A stretch of 64,000 bases of DNA from Pseudomonas sp. UMAB-08 (GTDB lineage: Bacteria > Pseudomonadota > Gammaproteobacteria > Pseudomonadales > Pseudomonadaceae), in the NCBI RefSeq assembly GCF_900095225.1, contig NZ_LT607419.1, positions 287,493 to 351,492 of the forward strand, in the 5' to 3' direction. Below the pieces are notes generated by a model. That model made no database searches. It was given only the letters and a program-made list of their open reading frames with translations, and was not told the DNA's origin. Below are positions 19,785-30,868 of the stretch, in pieces. Each line of letters starts with the position of its first letter. Positions within the stretch are counted from its first letter, which is position 1. The position numbers and the translations under genes are program-made.

Positions 19785-22700
19785 CTATTGAGGTTTTTCA
19801 AAGGGTTTGTCGAAGGTGATCTTGGGTTCTTTCCATGGGCCTTCAACGCGGTATTGCACGCTGGCGAATCGCGCCACGCGGTCACCCAGCAGTTTGTCGA
19901 CCAGGAACAAGGCACCACCAATGGCCGGTGCGCCAATGAGTAACGCCGCGATCGGCAAGTTATTGGTCACCGGCAATGTCACCAGAAGCTTGGCATCGAC
20001 CCGGTCGTTGACCATGTCCAGCGTGCCCTCGAGCTCAAGATTGCTCGACGGCCCGGTCAGGGTGATCGGGTTTCGGGTCACATACACCCCGTCGCTGGAG
20101 ACCAACAGCCCTTTGACCCGGTCGTAACTCAGGCCCTTGCCGAGCAAGTCCGAGAAATCCAGGCGCAAACGACGGCCGATGGAGTTGAAGTTGAGCAGAC
20201 CGAACACCCTCAGCGCTTGTGCGCCCCCTTCCACTTCAACGAACTGACCGGAACGAAGCGTCGCATCCAGGCTGCCCGAGTAACGCTTGACCCCTATCCA
20301 GGCCGGCGAACCGGGCCAACGGCCGTCGGCGTTCAGCTCGAACGTATCGCTGGTCACGGTCGGTGCAAACCCCCAGGCCTTCAATACATCCGCAAGGTTC
20401 TTGCCGCCGACACGGCCCTTGTACCAACTGCTGGTCGATCCCGGCGCGCCTTCCCAGCCACCGTCGCCCTGTAACAACATCCCCTTGAGACCCAGATTCA
20501 AATCGGAAAGCCGGACACCCGTAGCGGTTGGCCTGGCTTTGAGCGCCCACGCTCCGACCAACTGATCGCCCTGGAACAGCTGAGAGACCTTGATATCCAT
20601 CGCCGGAATTTGCCGTGGATCGACATCGACCAGTGGGTCCTTGCCATTCTCTACCACCGCGGCACTGGGATCAGGCGCAGGCAAACGCACGTAGAGAAGG
20701 TCGATACCAATGGGGGCTGTTTTTGCGTCGGGCAGGTTGGCCGTGCCCTTGAGCAAGGCGCTGTCGACCGCCAAAGACCAGGAGGCGTCTTTTCGATTGA
20801 GTTGCACATCGACCTGATCGAGCGTGGCGCCCAGCGCACTCAATTTTCCGATCTGCAGGTTCGCGCTGCGCAGTAACTGCTTGGCGCTGCCGCCAGGATC
20901 ATTGCCGGCATAGCGCTCGACCATGGTTTTCCATGGCGCGATGTCCAGCTCGGAGAGTGCCCCGCGTACTCTTAAACCTTTAGGGTCAGGCAGGACCGCA
21001 GCGTCCGTGCCGAGAAACAGCTCGCCCCGGCCTTCTGCGATATTGCCGCCTGGCGCCACGAATGCCAGATTAGCCAAGGCGTCGTAAGTGGCCCAGTAAC
21101 GCCGGTCAGACCCACGCAAGGTCATGCGAAACTCACTCTCGCGCACGTCACCCGCCGCCTTGCCAAAGGGCGCAGGCAGATCGACGGCCAACCCTTTGAG
21201 GTTAGAGTTGACCCGCAGCTGACTGTCAGCCCCGTCAAGGGTGACCTGCACCTGATACGGCAGATCACCGAACACTGGCAACGGCTGAGTCTCGCCTAGC
21301 CAATCGGTGAGTTTCTTCAGCGCGACCTGGCCATTGGCGACGATCCGGGTTGTGATCGCCCCCGGCCTTCCTTCCGCATAAATCTGTGCGGTAATCGGCC
21401 GTTCGAACGCTTGGGCGCGTATGCCGCTGCCGCTCAAGCCCTTGGCGTTGTCGAAACGGAATGCCCCCTTGAGCTGCGTCAACTCCAGCGGCGGCTCGCT
21501 CAGTTTCAAGCGTGCAGCGTCGGTGTTGAAGTCCACTGCAATTTTCTGCCCTTCGCCTTTGGCCAAGGGTATGTCCAGCTTCAGCTTGCCCTGCAACGAA
21601 CCGTCGCCTTGCCAGCCCGCGAACATATCGGCCGTGCCGATGGGAGCCTCCTGAAGAATCTTCAGGCCATCACCCAAACCACCGACGAAATCACCGTCGA
21701 CCAGCAAGTGACTGACTTGCCCGTTAGCCACATGCGGAATATTGACCAGAACATTGCTGACCTGGGTATCCAGAAGCTTGCCCTTGCTCGCTTTGATGCG
21801 GACGCCGCTGTCCTCGACGAATACATCCCCGTCCACGCCATTGAGCTGCGGCCAGCCAGGCTGGAAGGCCAGCGAAGCGTCGTGCACCTTGAAAAACAGA
21901 CTGATGCTGCGCGCGGCGTCCGTTGCGTCGCTTCTGAGCGAGCCTTGATACTGGAAGAACCCCTGATCCACCGCGCCCCCCAGGATCGCGGTGCGCAGCC
22001 ATCCGTCCAGCGCAGGGCTGAGCACGGCAGGCAGGTACTTGGCGGTGTAACGACCGTCGCCCTCGACCATACCGACCCGCAGGTCCATGTAATCTTCCTG
22101 GGTGTGATCGAAATGCAGGCGGATCAGAAAGTCGCTGGCGATTTTTCCTTCGTCGCCCAACACCTGAATGTAGGGGGCAATCAGGGTGAAACCCTGCTCA
22201 TCCAGCTTCCAGGTCAGCCGGGCGTTAGCCTTTCGGTATTGCCAGGGATGCGTGAAGATCGGGTACAAATGCAGCATGAAGTCATCCGTGGCCAGGCGCA
22301 GTTCGCCCTCCCCCAGATCACCGCTGATGCTGCCGCTGACATTGCCGGCCGCCGGTGCGCCGTGATAAGCATTGAAGCCGACCTTGTCCAGATTGGCCGC
22401 AAAGCTGAGACGTTTGTCACCCACGGCTTGTGGCCGGTAATCGAGCAATACGTTGCGCAATCCACCCGTGACTTTCAGGTTGTCGAGCACCGTCATGAGC
22501 GCGTCCGGCAATGGCGCCAGGGAATCGAGTATCGGGGTGATCGGCGTCAGGTCCAGGCGATCGGCCTGCACATGCCAAAGCTCTTCAACGTCCGGGGTCG
22601 CATCCTGCTGTTTGAGCTGGATGCGGCTTTCCCAACGTTTGTCGCCAAGGTTCATGGCCAATGACTCGAACGACAGGCTGAAACCATTGTTACCGCGCTG

Positions 22701-23600
22701 GAACCAGGCGTTGAGCGCCAGATTATCGATTTTCGTCGCCTTGCGGGCGGCATAGACCCCTTTCAACAGCGGGGCATTGACTCGCGCCACAGCACTTTGC
22801 AGCGTGCCTTTGCCCCAGGTCAGCCAGAATTCACCGCCAGCCTTGAGTGTGGAGACCGTCCATTGCCGGGTCAGGCTGGCCGGCAACCAGCGCGCCCAGT
22901 CACTCTGCGGCAGGCTCAGGTAGACATCGGCCTCGCCATCACGCCAGTTTTCCGCCTGCACCCGTGAGCGCAGGTTGAGCGCCATCGGCTGACCATCAGG
23001 CAAGGTCAAACGCGCGTCCAGGCGTTGACTGCTGCTCCCAGTGCGCAAACTGAAGCTGACGTATGTGAGGGTCGACGGCGCCTGTTCGTAAGGCTGAAAG
23101 GTGATCTGACTGTCGAGCAACGACAGTTCGGCAACCGCCTGCATCTGGGTCAATACGTGTTCCGGGTCGAAGGGCTTATCGTCCTGGACCGGCAAGCCCT
23201 GAAGCGCCCAATGACCCTCCTTGTCTTCTTTGAGGCTCAGTTGCAGGCCATTGAACTCCAGGTGAGCGATGCGCACCTCGCGGGCCAACAGACTGGCCCA
23301 GATGTCAGGTACAGCCCGCACATTGTCCAGACGCAGGGCACGGGCGCCCTCGCCCACCATCACATCGTGGGCCAGCAGTGTTGGGGTAAAACCGTGCCAG
23401 CGGCCTTCGAGGCTGCCAATACTCAGCGGCATATTCAGCGCGGCGCGGGCCTCGGTTTCAACTTCGCCACGGTACTCGGCCACCAAGGGCACCAGCTGTC
23501 GGCCGAGGCTGACGTACAGCGCCGTCAACACTAAACCCAAGGCGCACACGCCCAGACTCCAGCGAGTCAAGGCGGCGAGAAAACGCGTCAGACGCTCCAT
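19785..23600 (-). CDS. yhdP: AsmA-like phospholipid transport protein YhdP
   Basis: Very large (1271 residues) inner-membrane protein of the YhdP/TIGR02099 family with DUF3971 and AsmA_2 regions. One membrane helix at about residues 13-37 anchors it and the rest is periplasmic beta-rich repeat, thought to form a groove that carries phospholipids to the outer membrane alongside TamB and YdbH. Its C-terminus returns to a hydrophobic stretch (TNNLPIAALLIGAPAIGGAL). Its presence in the same window as mlaFEDCB means both directions of phospholipid flow are represented. Confidence 0.94.
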   Translation of the reverse strand: MERLTRFLAALTRWSLGVCALGLVLTALYVSLGRQLVPLVAEYRGEVETEARAALNMPLSIGSLEGRWHGFTPTLLAHDVMVGEGARALRLDNVRAVPDIWASLLAREVRIAHLEFNGLQLSLKEDKEGHWALQGLPVQDDKPFDPEHVLTQMQAVAELSLLDSQITFQPYEQAPSTLTYVSFSLRTGSSSQRLDARLTLPDGQPMALNLRSRVQAENWRDGEADVYLSLPQSDWARWLPASLTRQWTVSTLKAGGEFWLTWGKGTLQSAVARVNAPLLKGVYAARKATKIDNLALNAWFQRGNNGFSLSFESLAMNLGDKRWESRIQLKQQDATPDVEELWHVQADRLDLTPITPILDSLAPLPDALMTVLDNLKVTGGLRNVLLDYRPQAVGDKRLSFAANLDKVGFNAYHGAPAAGNVSGSISGDLGEGELRLATDDFMLHLYPIFTHPWQYRKANARLTWKLDEQGFTLIAPYIQVLGDEGKIASDFLIRLHFDHTQEDYMDLRVGMVEGDGRYTAKYLPAVLSPALDGWLRTAILGGAVDQGFFQYQGSLRSDATDAARSISLFFKVHDASLAFQPGWPQLNGVDGDVFVEDSGVRIKASKGKLLDTQVSNVLVNIPHVANGQVSHLLVDGDFVGGLGDGLKILQEAPIGTADMFAGWQGDGSLQGKLKLDIPLAKGEGQKIAVDFNTDAARLKLSEPPLELTQLKGAFRFDNAKGLSGSGIRAQAFERPITAQIYAEGRPGAITTRIVANGQVALKKLTDWLGETQPLPVFGDLPYQVQVTLDGADSQLRVNSNLKGLAVDLPAPFGKAAGDVRESEFRMTLRGSDRRYWATYDALANLAFVAPGGNIAEGRGELFLGTDAAVLPDPKGLRVRGALSELDIAPWKTMVERYAGNDPGGSAKQLLRSANLQIGKLSALGATLDQVDVQLNRKDASWSLAVDSALLKGTANLPDAKTAPIGIDLLYVRLPAPDPSAAVVENGKDPLVDVDPRQIPAMDIKVSQLFQGDQLVGAWALKARPTATGVRLSDLNLGLKGMLLQGDGGWEGAPGSTSSWYKGRVGGKNLADVLKAWGFAPTVTSDTFELNADGRWPGSPAWIGVKRYSGSLDATLRSGQFVEVEGGAQALRVFGLLNFNSIGRRLRLDFSDLLGKGLSYDRVKGLLVSSDGVYVTRNPITLTGPSSNLELEGTLDMVNDRVDAKLLVTLPVTNNLPIAALLIGAPAIGGALFLVDKLLGDRVARFASVQYRVEGPWKEPKITFDKPFEKPQ

Positions 23601-23749
23601 GTCAGCTGGCCCTCAAGGCTGAAGGCTGCGCGTGCAGGCGGCGCGGCCGTGCAGTCATCGATGGGGCCAGGAATTGCTCATTTGCCACGCAGAGTTCTCA
23701 TTAGAAGGCGTCCTGCCATTAGTACTGAAGCTGACGGATGGTTGGCTGG

Positions 23750-25207
23750 TTAGAGCAACACCACGTCGTATTGCTCTTGGGAATACATGGTCTCGACCTG
23801 AAAACGAATGGTGCGGCCGATAAAACCTTCCAGCTCGGCAACGTTGCCCGACTCTTCATCGAGCAAACGGTCCACGACTTTCTGATTGGCTAATACACGA
23901 TAGCCTTCCGCTTGATAAGCGCGGGCTTCGCGCAATATTTCTCGGAAAATTTCGTAACAGACCGTCTCGGGCGTCTTCAACTTGCCGCGCCCCTGGCAAC
24001 TGCTGCAAGGCTCGCACAGCACTTGTTCAAGGCTTTCGCGGGTGCGCTTGCGGGTCATCTGCACCAGGCCCAACTCGGTAATACCGATGATGTTGGTTTT
24101 GGCGTGATCACGCTCCAGTTGTTTCTCCAGCGTACGCAGAACCTGGCGTTGGTGCTCGCCGTCCTCCATGTCGATGAAGTCGATGATGATGATCCCGCCC
24201 AGATTGCGCAGGCGCAATTGACGGGCAATCGCCGTGGCCGCTTCCAGGTTGGTCTTGAAGATGGTCTCTTCGAGGTTTCGATGACCGACGAACGCCCCGG
24301 TATTCACGTCGATGGTGCTCATCGCTTCGGCTGGATCGATGACCAGATACCCGCCGGATTTGAGTGGCACTTTGCGGTCCAGGGCTTTCTGGATTTCATC
24401 TTCGACACCGTACAGGTCGAAAATTGGCCGTTCCCCCGGGTAATGCTCCAGGCGATCAGCGATTTCCGGCATCAGCTCGGCGACAAATTGGGTGGTCCGC
24501 TGGAAGGTCTCGCGTGAATCGATACGGATCTTCTCGATGCGCGGGCTTACCAAATCCCGCAGGGTGCGCAGGGCCAGGCCCAGGTCTTCATAAATAACGC
24601 TGGGGGCGCCAACGGTCTTGATCTGCTCGCCGATCTGATCCCAAAGACGGCGCAGATAGCGGATATCCATCAGGATTTCATCCGCGCCAGCGCCTTCAGC
24701 TGCTGTGCGCAGGATAAAGCCACCGGCCTCCTTGATGCCTTCCAGCGCAACGCAATCGGTGACCACCTTTTTAAGACGCTCGCGCTCGGCTTCGTTTTCG
24801 ATTTTCAGGGAGATCCCGACGTGGGAGGTTTTGGGCATGTACACCAGATAGCGCGACGGGATCGACAATTGCGTGGTCAGACGCGCGCCTTTGCTGCCAA
24901 TCGGGTCTTTGGTGACCTGCACCACCAGGCTCTGGCCTTCGTGCACCAGCGCGCTGATGCTTTCGACGGCCGGACCTTCGCGCATGGAAATTTCCGACGC
25001 ATGAATGAACGCCGCACGGTCCAGACCGATGTTGATGAAGGCCGCTTGCATGCCGGGCAGCACCCGTACGACTTTGCCTTTGTAAATATTGCCGACGATG
25101 CCGCGACGCTGGGTCCGCTCGACGTGGACCTCCTGCAGCACACCGTTCTCAACCACGGCCACGCGCGACTCCATCGGCGTGATGTTGATAAGAATCTCTT
25201 CACTCAT
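23750..25207 (-). CDS. rng: Ribonuclease G
   Basis: 485-residue endoribonuclease of the RNase E/G family, acting in 16S rRNA 5'-end maturation and mRNA decay. An S1 domain covers about residues 37-125, followed by the RNase H-like and DNase I-like catalytic parts; the metal-binding aspartate region is [20 protein letters not shown] and the zinc-link cysteines are in [11 protein letters not shown]. The start overlaps the maf stop (ATGA), so rng is translated with maf. Confidence 0.96.
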   Translation of the reverse strand: MSEEILINITPMESRVAVVENGVLQEVHVERTQRRGIVGNIYKGKVVRVLPGMQAAFINIGLDRAAFIHASEISMREGPAVESISALVHEGQSLVVQVTKDPIGSKGARLTTQLSIPSRYLVYMPKTSHVGISLKIENEAERERLKKVVTDCVALEGIKEAGGFILRTAAEGAGADEILMDIRYLRRLWDQIGEQIKTVGAPSVIYEDLGLALRTLRDLVSPRIEKIRIDSRETFQRTTQFVAELMPEIADRLEHYPGERPIFDLYGVEDEIQKALDRKVPLKSGGYLVIDPAEAMSTIDVNTGAFVGHRNLEETIFKTNLEAATAIARQLRLRNLGGIIIIDFIDMEDGEHQRQVLRTLEKQLERDHAKTNIIGITELGLVQMTRKRTRESLEQVLCEPCSSCQGRGKLKTPETVCYEIFREILREARAYQAEGYRVLANQKVVDRLLDEESGNVAELEGFIGRTIRFQVETMYSQEQYDVVLL

Positions 25208-25815
25208 GGCTTATTACCTTCCAGGCGTTGCCAACAGGGTATGCCGAAATGGCCGAGCAGTTCTGCGGTTTCGCACAACGGCAATCCGACCACCGCCGAA
25301 TAGCTACCGCGCAGATCAGCGACAAAAATAGCCGCCAACCCCTGAATCGCGTAACCGCCCGCTTTGTCGTGTGGCTCACCGCTGGCCCAGTAGGCCTTGG
25401 CTTCCTCAATCTGAATCGAGCGAAAGCGCACCAGGCTGCGGACCACACGGGTTTCGCAACGCTGGTTGTTGATGACAGCGATGGCGGTCAAGACTTCGTG
25501 TTCACGGTTGGACAAGGCGCTCAACATCGCCAGGGCATCGGCTTCGTCGACCGGCTTGCCAAGGATTTTCCCATCGAGCACCACGGCGGTGTCAGCACCG
25601 ATCACGCAAGGGCTGGAAGCCTCTTCGCTGACTGCCAGCAATGCCAGACCGGCCTCGGCTTTGCCCCGCGCAAGCCGTTCGACATAGGTCGTCGGGCCCT
25701 CGTCGGGCAAAGGGGTCTCATCGATCTGTGCACTGAGCGAAGTAAAAGGCACGCCGATCTGCGTCAGCAGTTCACGGCGACGGGGCGAGCCAGAAGCCAG
25801 ATAGAGCGGGGGCAT
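25204..25815 (-). CDS. maf: Maf-family nucleoside triphosphate pyrophosphatase
   Basis: 203-residue Maf/YhdE protein, which hydrolyses dTTP/UTP or modified nucleotides to monophosphates as a house-cleaning activity. The N-terminal [18 protein letters not shown] and the [16 protein letters not shown] segment are diagnostic, and [13 protein letters not shown] is the third conserved motif. It is placed between mreD and rng, an arrangement common in gammaproteobacteria, and ends overlapping the rng start by 4 bases. Confidence 0.95.
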   Translation of the reverse strand: MPPLYLASGSPRRRELLTQIGVPFTSLSAQIDETPLPDEGPTTYVERLARGKAEAGLALLAVSEEASSPCVIGADTAVVLDGKILGKPVDEADALAMLSALSNREHEVLTAIAVINNQRCETRVVRSLVRFRSIQIEEAKAYWASGEPHDKAGGYAIQGLAAIFVADLRGSYSAVVGLPLCETAELLGHFGIPCWQRLEGNKP

Positions 25816-25915
25816 AAGGACATCTCCCTGTCAGTGATCGTGGGCGTTGCCACTCTGCAATACGCGCTATGCAAAAAATGCCGCGGGACGAAACGTCAGG
25901 CGAATGTGAATTCGC

Positions 25916-26407
25916 CTAATTGATACTCAAGCGGTTACGCAAACCTCGCAGGCCATAACTCACCCACGGCCACAACAACGCACTGACCAGCGCAGGCAAC
26001 ACCAGCGCAAGCGTCGGCTGACGATTGCCGGTCAACGCGCTGAGCCAGAGCTGAGCCAACTGCGCCAGACCGAAAATCACCAGAATCACCAGGCTTTGTT
26101 GCCACATCGGGAACATGCGCAAGCGCTGCTGCAACGACAACACAAGGAAGGTAATCAGGGTCAGGATCAGCGCGTTCTGCCCCAGCAAGGTGCCGTACAG
26201 CACGTCCTCGGCCAGACCGAGCAGCCAGGCGGTGGTCATGCCGATTTTGTGCGGCAACGCCAATGCCCAGAAAGCCAACAGCAGTGCCAGCCATAGCGGG
26301 CGAAAGATTTCCATGAACTGCGGCAGTGGTGAAACACTCAGCAGCAAACCGACCGCGAAAGTGAACCAGACCACCCAGCCGTTTTTTGCACGGGCGAGAT
26401 TAACCAT
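25916..26407 (-). CDS. mreD: Rod shape-determining protein MreD
   Basis: 163-residue integral membrane protein with about five hydrophobic segments, part of the elongasome with MreB, MreC, RodA and PBP2. The N-terminal segment FTFAVGLLLSVSPLP and LALPHKIGMTTAWLLGLAEDVLYGTLLGQNA are typical. The start overlaps the mreC stop (TAATG), giving coupled translation. A short inverted repeat at 25898-25917 runs over the stop codon. Confidence 0.93.
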   Translation of the reverse strand: MVNLARAKNGWVVWFTFAVGLLLSVSPLPQFMEIFRPLWLALLLAFWALALPHKIGMTTAWLLGLAEDVLYGTLLGQNALILTLITFLVLSLQQRLRMFPMWQQSLVILVIFGLAQLAQLWLSALTGNRQPTLALVLPALVSALLWPWVSYGLRGLRNRLSIN

Positions 26408-27531
26408 TATTGCCTCTCCCGAGGGGTAGCAGGCGCGGCGGCCGGTGGCTTGGACGTAGCGGGCTTGGCGACCGGTTTCGACACTGCGGTTGCAGGTGAA
26501 CGAGTGGCAGTCGCTGCGGGTGCAGGTGTCGCAGGCACACGGGACGGCACAGCGGACGCAGGATTTGCGTGCGTAGTCGCCGGGGTCGTCGGCGCAGCAG
26601 CAGGTGCATGGGCTGCGGCAGGATTGGCTGGGGTTGCGGCAGGGTCGGCTGCCTGCCGATCGATCGCTTCCTGGGCTTGCGCGGCGTCAGCGGCGCGCTG
26701 CTCGGGCGAGCGGCTATCACTGAACACCAGCAACAGGTAACGGCTGCGATTCAGCGCAGCGGTCGGCACCGCACGCACGATGGCGAACGGCTGACCGGAG
26801 TCATGAATCACTTCTTTGACCGTCGCCACCGGATAACCTGCCGGGAAGCGCTGACCGAGGCCGGAACTCACCAGCAAATCGCCTTCCTTGATATCAGCGG
26901 TGTCGGCAACGTGGCGTAATTCCAGACGTTCCGGGTTGCCGGTGCCGCTGGCAATGGCACGCAGGCCGTTGCGATTGACCTGCACAGGAATGCTGTGGGT
27001 GGTGTCCGTCAGCAGCAGAACCCGCGAGGTGTAGGGCATCAGTTCGACCACCTGCCCCATCAAGCCACGGGCATCGAGTACCGGCTGACCAAGGACTACA
27101 CCATCGTGCTCGCCTTTGTTGATGATAATGCGATGCGTGAAGGGGTTGGGGTCCATGCCGATCAACTCGGCCACTTCGACCTTTTCATTGACCAGTGCGG
27201 AAGAGTTGAGCAACTCGCGCAGACGTACGTTCTGCTCGGTCAAGGCCGCCAGTTTTTGCAGGCGCCCTTGCAGGAGCAAGGCTTCAGTCTTGAGTTTTTC
27301 GTTTTCGGCGATCAGCTCGGTACGACTGCCGAACTGGCTGGCGACACCCTGGTACAGGCGCTGTGGTAGATCAGCGATCCAGTACGACTGCATCAACACC
27401 AGTGACATCTGACTGCGAACGGGCTTGAGCACCGTGAAGCGGGCATCCACCACCATCAGCGCAACCGACAACACCACCAGCACCAACAGGCGCACGCCCA
27501 GAGAGGGACCTTTTGCAAAAAGCGGTTTAAT
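26407..27531 (-). CDS. mreC: Rod shape-determining protein MreC (start codon probably ATT)
   Basis: Bitopic membrane protein that joins cytoplasmic MreB to periplasmic PBP2. It has an N-terminal membrane helix, a coiled coil (SRTELIAENEKLKTEALLLQ) and the beta-barrel core, then about 90 residues rich in Pro, Ala and Thr. The first usual start codon is GTG at 27495, but it would cut into the conserved N-terminus and has no ribosome site. An in-frame ATT at 27531 gives the N-terminus KPLFAKGPSLGVRL after fMet and is preceded 6 bases away by GGGAGGAG (27538-27545). No ATG, GTG or TTG lies further upstream before the stop. Family certain, start inferred (374 residues). Confidence 0.9.
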   Translation of the reverse strand: MKPLFAKGPSLGVRLLVLVVLSVALMVVDARFTVLKPVRSQMSLVLMQSYWIADLPQRLYQGVASQFGSRTELIAENEKLKTEALLLQGRLQKLAALTEQNVRLRELLNSSALVNEKVEVAELIGMDPNPFTHRIIINKGEHDGVVLGQPVLDARGLMGQVVELMPYTSRVLLLTDTTHSIPVQVNRNGLRAIASGTGNPERLELRHVADTADIKEGDLLVSSGLGQRFPAGYPVATVKEVIHDSGQPFAIVRAVPTAALNRSRYLLLVFSDSRSPEQRAADAAQAQEAIDRQAADPAATPANPAAAHAPAAAPTTPATTHANPASAVPSRVPATPAPAATATRSPATAVSKPVAKPATSKPPAAAPATPRERQ

Positions 27532-27656
27532 AGGCCGCTCCTCCCAGGCATGTTTTTGCTGGATTGAGCTTCATCGGGTTGTGCTTATTCGGCATGGAAC
27601 CGGCCTGGACGCAGATTGAGAAGTTGGACACCAAATGTTGGCGTCAGCCCAACGCA

Positions 27657-27686
27657 TACAGGTAGCACTGCTGAGTGCTACCTGTA
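27657..27686 (-). other. Perfect 13-bp hairpin between mreB and mreC
   Basis: Arms at 27657-27669 and 27674-27686 are perfectly complementary with a 4-base loop. There is no T run on the minus strand after it. It lies about 33 bases beyond the mreB stop and 125 bases before the mreC start. The likely role is stabilising the 3' end of mreB mRNA or partial termination, so that MreB is made in excess over MreC and MreD; this is inference. Confidence 0.6.
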
Positions 27687-27718
27687 AACGGGGCCGCATG
27701 GAGAGTCGTCCGGCGAAC

Positions 27719-28768
<1,050 letters not shown>

Positions 28769-28965
28769 CTAGGCAACGCGTGGGTAAAAAAGTGCGGCAA
28801 ACTCTAACAACGACAGGGATTTTGGGCAAGGAGCCAATATGTTAAATTGGCTGTTTTTCCGAGCACGACCCTAGACGTTCGCGGCCTTATGACCGTAGAA
28901 ATGCGATAGTGTTCCGACAATCTACCACACGGATGACATCCGTTTGCCTTCCACTGGAGAATCCC

Positions 28966-29253
28966 ATGGCGCTTGAACGCTCCGACGTGGAAAAAATCGC
29001 TCATTTGGCTCGACTGGGCCTCAATGACGCCGATATCCCGCGTACTACCGAAGCACTTAATAGTATCCTTGAACTGGTCAGCCAGATGCAGGCCGTCGAT
29101 ACCAGCGGTATAGAGCCCCTTGCGCACCCGCTGGAGGCCTCTCAACGTCTGCGCGCGGACGTCGTGACAGAGCGAAATAATCGCGAGACTTACCAAGCCA
29201 TCGCACCAGCGGTCGAAAAAGGCCTGTATCTGGTTCCGAAAGTCATCGAGTAA
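28966..29253 (+). CDS. gatC: Aspartyl/glutamyl-tRNA amidotransferase subunit C
   Basis: Small (95-residue) subunit that clamps GatA and GatB in the amidotransferase that makes Gln-tRNA-Gln or Asn-tRNA-Asn from misacylated tRNA. The sequence starts [19 protein letters not shown] and contains [14 protein letters not shown], the family signature. ATG at 28966 is preceded by TGGAGA; a longer in-frame start at 28909 is not family-like. In Pseudomonas the GatCAB enzyme mainly serves asparaginyl-tRNA formation. Confidence 0.95.
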   Translation: MALERSDVEKIAHLARLGLNDADIPRTTEALNSILELVSQMQAVDTSGIEPLAHPLEASQRLRADVVTERNNRETYQAIAPAVEKGLYLVPKVIE

Positions 29254-29268
29254 GGGAAAGAGCCTGCA

Positions 29269-30720
29269 ATGCATCAATTGACTCTGGCCGAGATCGCCCG
29301 CGGACTCGCCGACAAAAAGTTTTCTTCCGAAGAATTGACCCGGGTTCTGCTGGCGCGTATAGCCCAGCTCGACCCGCAGCTCAATAGCTTCATCACGCAG
29401 ACCGAAGTGCTGGCGATCAGCCAGGCGCAAGCCGCCGATGCCCGTCGCGCAGCCGGTGAGAACGGCCCTCTGCTGGGCGTGCCACTGGCGCATAAAGACC
29501 TGTTTTGCACTGAAGGCGTACGCACCAGCTGCGGCTCGAAGATGCTCGACAACTTCACATCGCCGTACGACGCGACCGTTGTTGCCAAGCTCGCGGCTGC
29601 CGGCACTGTCACGCTGGGCAAGACCAACATGGACGAATTCGCCATGGGTTCTGCCAATGAATCGAGCTACTACGGCCCGGTGAAAAACCCGTGGAACCTC
29701 GAATACGTTCCCGGCGGTTCGTCCGGTGGTTCGGCAGCAGCCGTTGCCGCTCGTCTGATACCTGCTGCAACGGGCACTGACACCGGCGGATCGATTCGCC
29801 AACCGGCAGCACTGACCAACCTCACCGGCCTGAAACCGACGTACGGTCGCGTTTCGCGCTGGGGCATGATCGCTTATGCCTCCAGCCTCGATCAGGCAGG
29901 CCCGCTGGCTCGTAACGCGGAAGACTGCGCCCTGCTCCTGCAAGGCATGGCCGGTTTCGATCCAAAGGACTCGACCAGCATCGACGAGCCTGTGCCGGAT
30001 TACTCCGCCAGCCTCAATGCCTCGCTGCAAGGCCTGCGCATCGGCATCCCGAAAGAATACTTCGGCGCGGGTCTCGACCCGCGCATCGCCGAGCTGGTGC
30101 TTGAAAGCGTCAAGGAGCTGGAAAAGCTCGGTGCCGTGGTCAAGGAAGTCAGCCTGCCGAACCTGCAACACGGGATCCCGGCCTATTACGTGATCGCCCC
30201 GGCGGAAGCATCCTCCAACCTCTCGCGCTTCGACGGCGTGCGGTTTGGCTATCGCTGCGAAGACCCGAAAGACCTGACCGATCTGTACAAGCGCTCACGC
30301 GCCGAAGGCTTCGGCCCGGAAGTTCAGCGGCGGATCCTGGTCGGTGCTTACGCACTGTCGGCCGGTTACTACGACGCTTATTACCTGCAAGCGCAGAAAA
30401 TTCGACGCCTGATCAAGAACGACTTCATGAGCGCGTTTGCTGAAGTCGACGTGATCCTCGGCCCGACCACGCCTAACCCGGCCTGGAAAATCGGCGCCAA
30501 GAACAACGACCCGATTTCTGCCTATCTGGAAGATTTCTACACCATTACCGCCAACCTCGCGGGCTTGCCGGGCTTGTCCATGCCTGCCGGTTTCGTCGAG
30601 GGCCTGCCGGTCGGCGTGCAACTGCTCGCCCCGTATTTCCAGGAAGGCCGCCTGCTCAACGTCGCGCATCAGTACCAGCAAGTCACTGACTGGCACACCC
30701 GCGCCCCCCAGGGATTTTGA
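29269..30720 (+). CDS. gatA: Aspartyl/glutamyl-tRNA amidotransferase subunit A
   Basis: Amidase subunit that releases ammonia from glutamine for transamidation. The 483-residue protein has the amidase signature; the Lys-cis-Ser-Ser triad is Lys76 (AHKDLFC), Ser151 (GGSSGGS) and Ser175 ([12 protein letters not shown]). It follows gatC by 15 bases. The gap to gatB is unusual: about 100 bases forming an extended palindrome, so gatA and gatB expression may be separated despite belonging to one enzyme. Confidence 0.97.
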   Translation: MHQLTLAEIARGLADKKFSSEELTRVLLARIAQLDPQLNSFITQTEVLAISQAQAADARRAAGENGPLLGVPLAHKDLFCTEGVRTSCGSKMLDNFTSPYDATVVAKLAAAGTVTLGKTNMDEFAMGSANESSYYGPVKNPWNLEYVPGGSSGGSAAAVAARLIPAATGTDTGGSIRQPAALTNLTGLKPTYGRVSRWGMIAYASSLDQAGPLARNAEDCALLLQGMAGFDPKDSTSIDEPVPDYSASLNASLQGLRIGIPKEYFGAGLDPRIAELVLESVKELEKLGAVVKEVSLPNLQHGIPAYYVIAPAEASSNLSRFDGVRFGYRCEDPKDLTDLYKRSRAEGFGPEVQRRILVGAYALSAGYYDAYYLQAQKIRRLIKNDFMSAFAEVDVILGPTTPNPAWKIGAKNNDPISAYLEDFYTITANLAGLPGLSMPAGFVEGLPVGVQLLAPYFQEGRLLNVAHQYQQVTDWHTRAPQGF

Positions 30721-30728
30721 AAGCTGCT

Positions 30729-30828
30729 GCGCTCGGTAATACTGCGTTGAAAACTGGCCCGCAATGCTCATTGACTACAGTCAACTCCGCTTGCTCGCCA
30801 GTTTCCGCCTTGTCTTACCGTCGCTCGC
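30729..30828. repeat. Extended imperfect palindrome between gatA and gatB
   Basis: The whole gap folds on itself. The centre is a perfect TTGACT-AC-AGTCAA at 30771-30784, further out AAACTGGC (30751-30758) pairs with GCCAGTTT (30797-30804), and near the ends CGGTAA pairs with TTACCG. Base composition is mixed and there is no open frame. I believe similar elements recur between genes in fluorescent pseudomonads, but cannot confirm it here. It could be a mobile palindromic element or a structured RNA that sets gatB level. Confidence 0.6.
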
Positions 30829-30868
30829 TACACTTTCAAATCTCCCTGGCATTTTTTGAGGAATGAAC

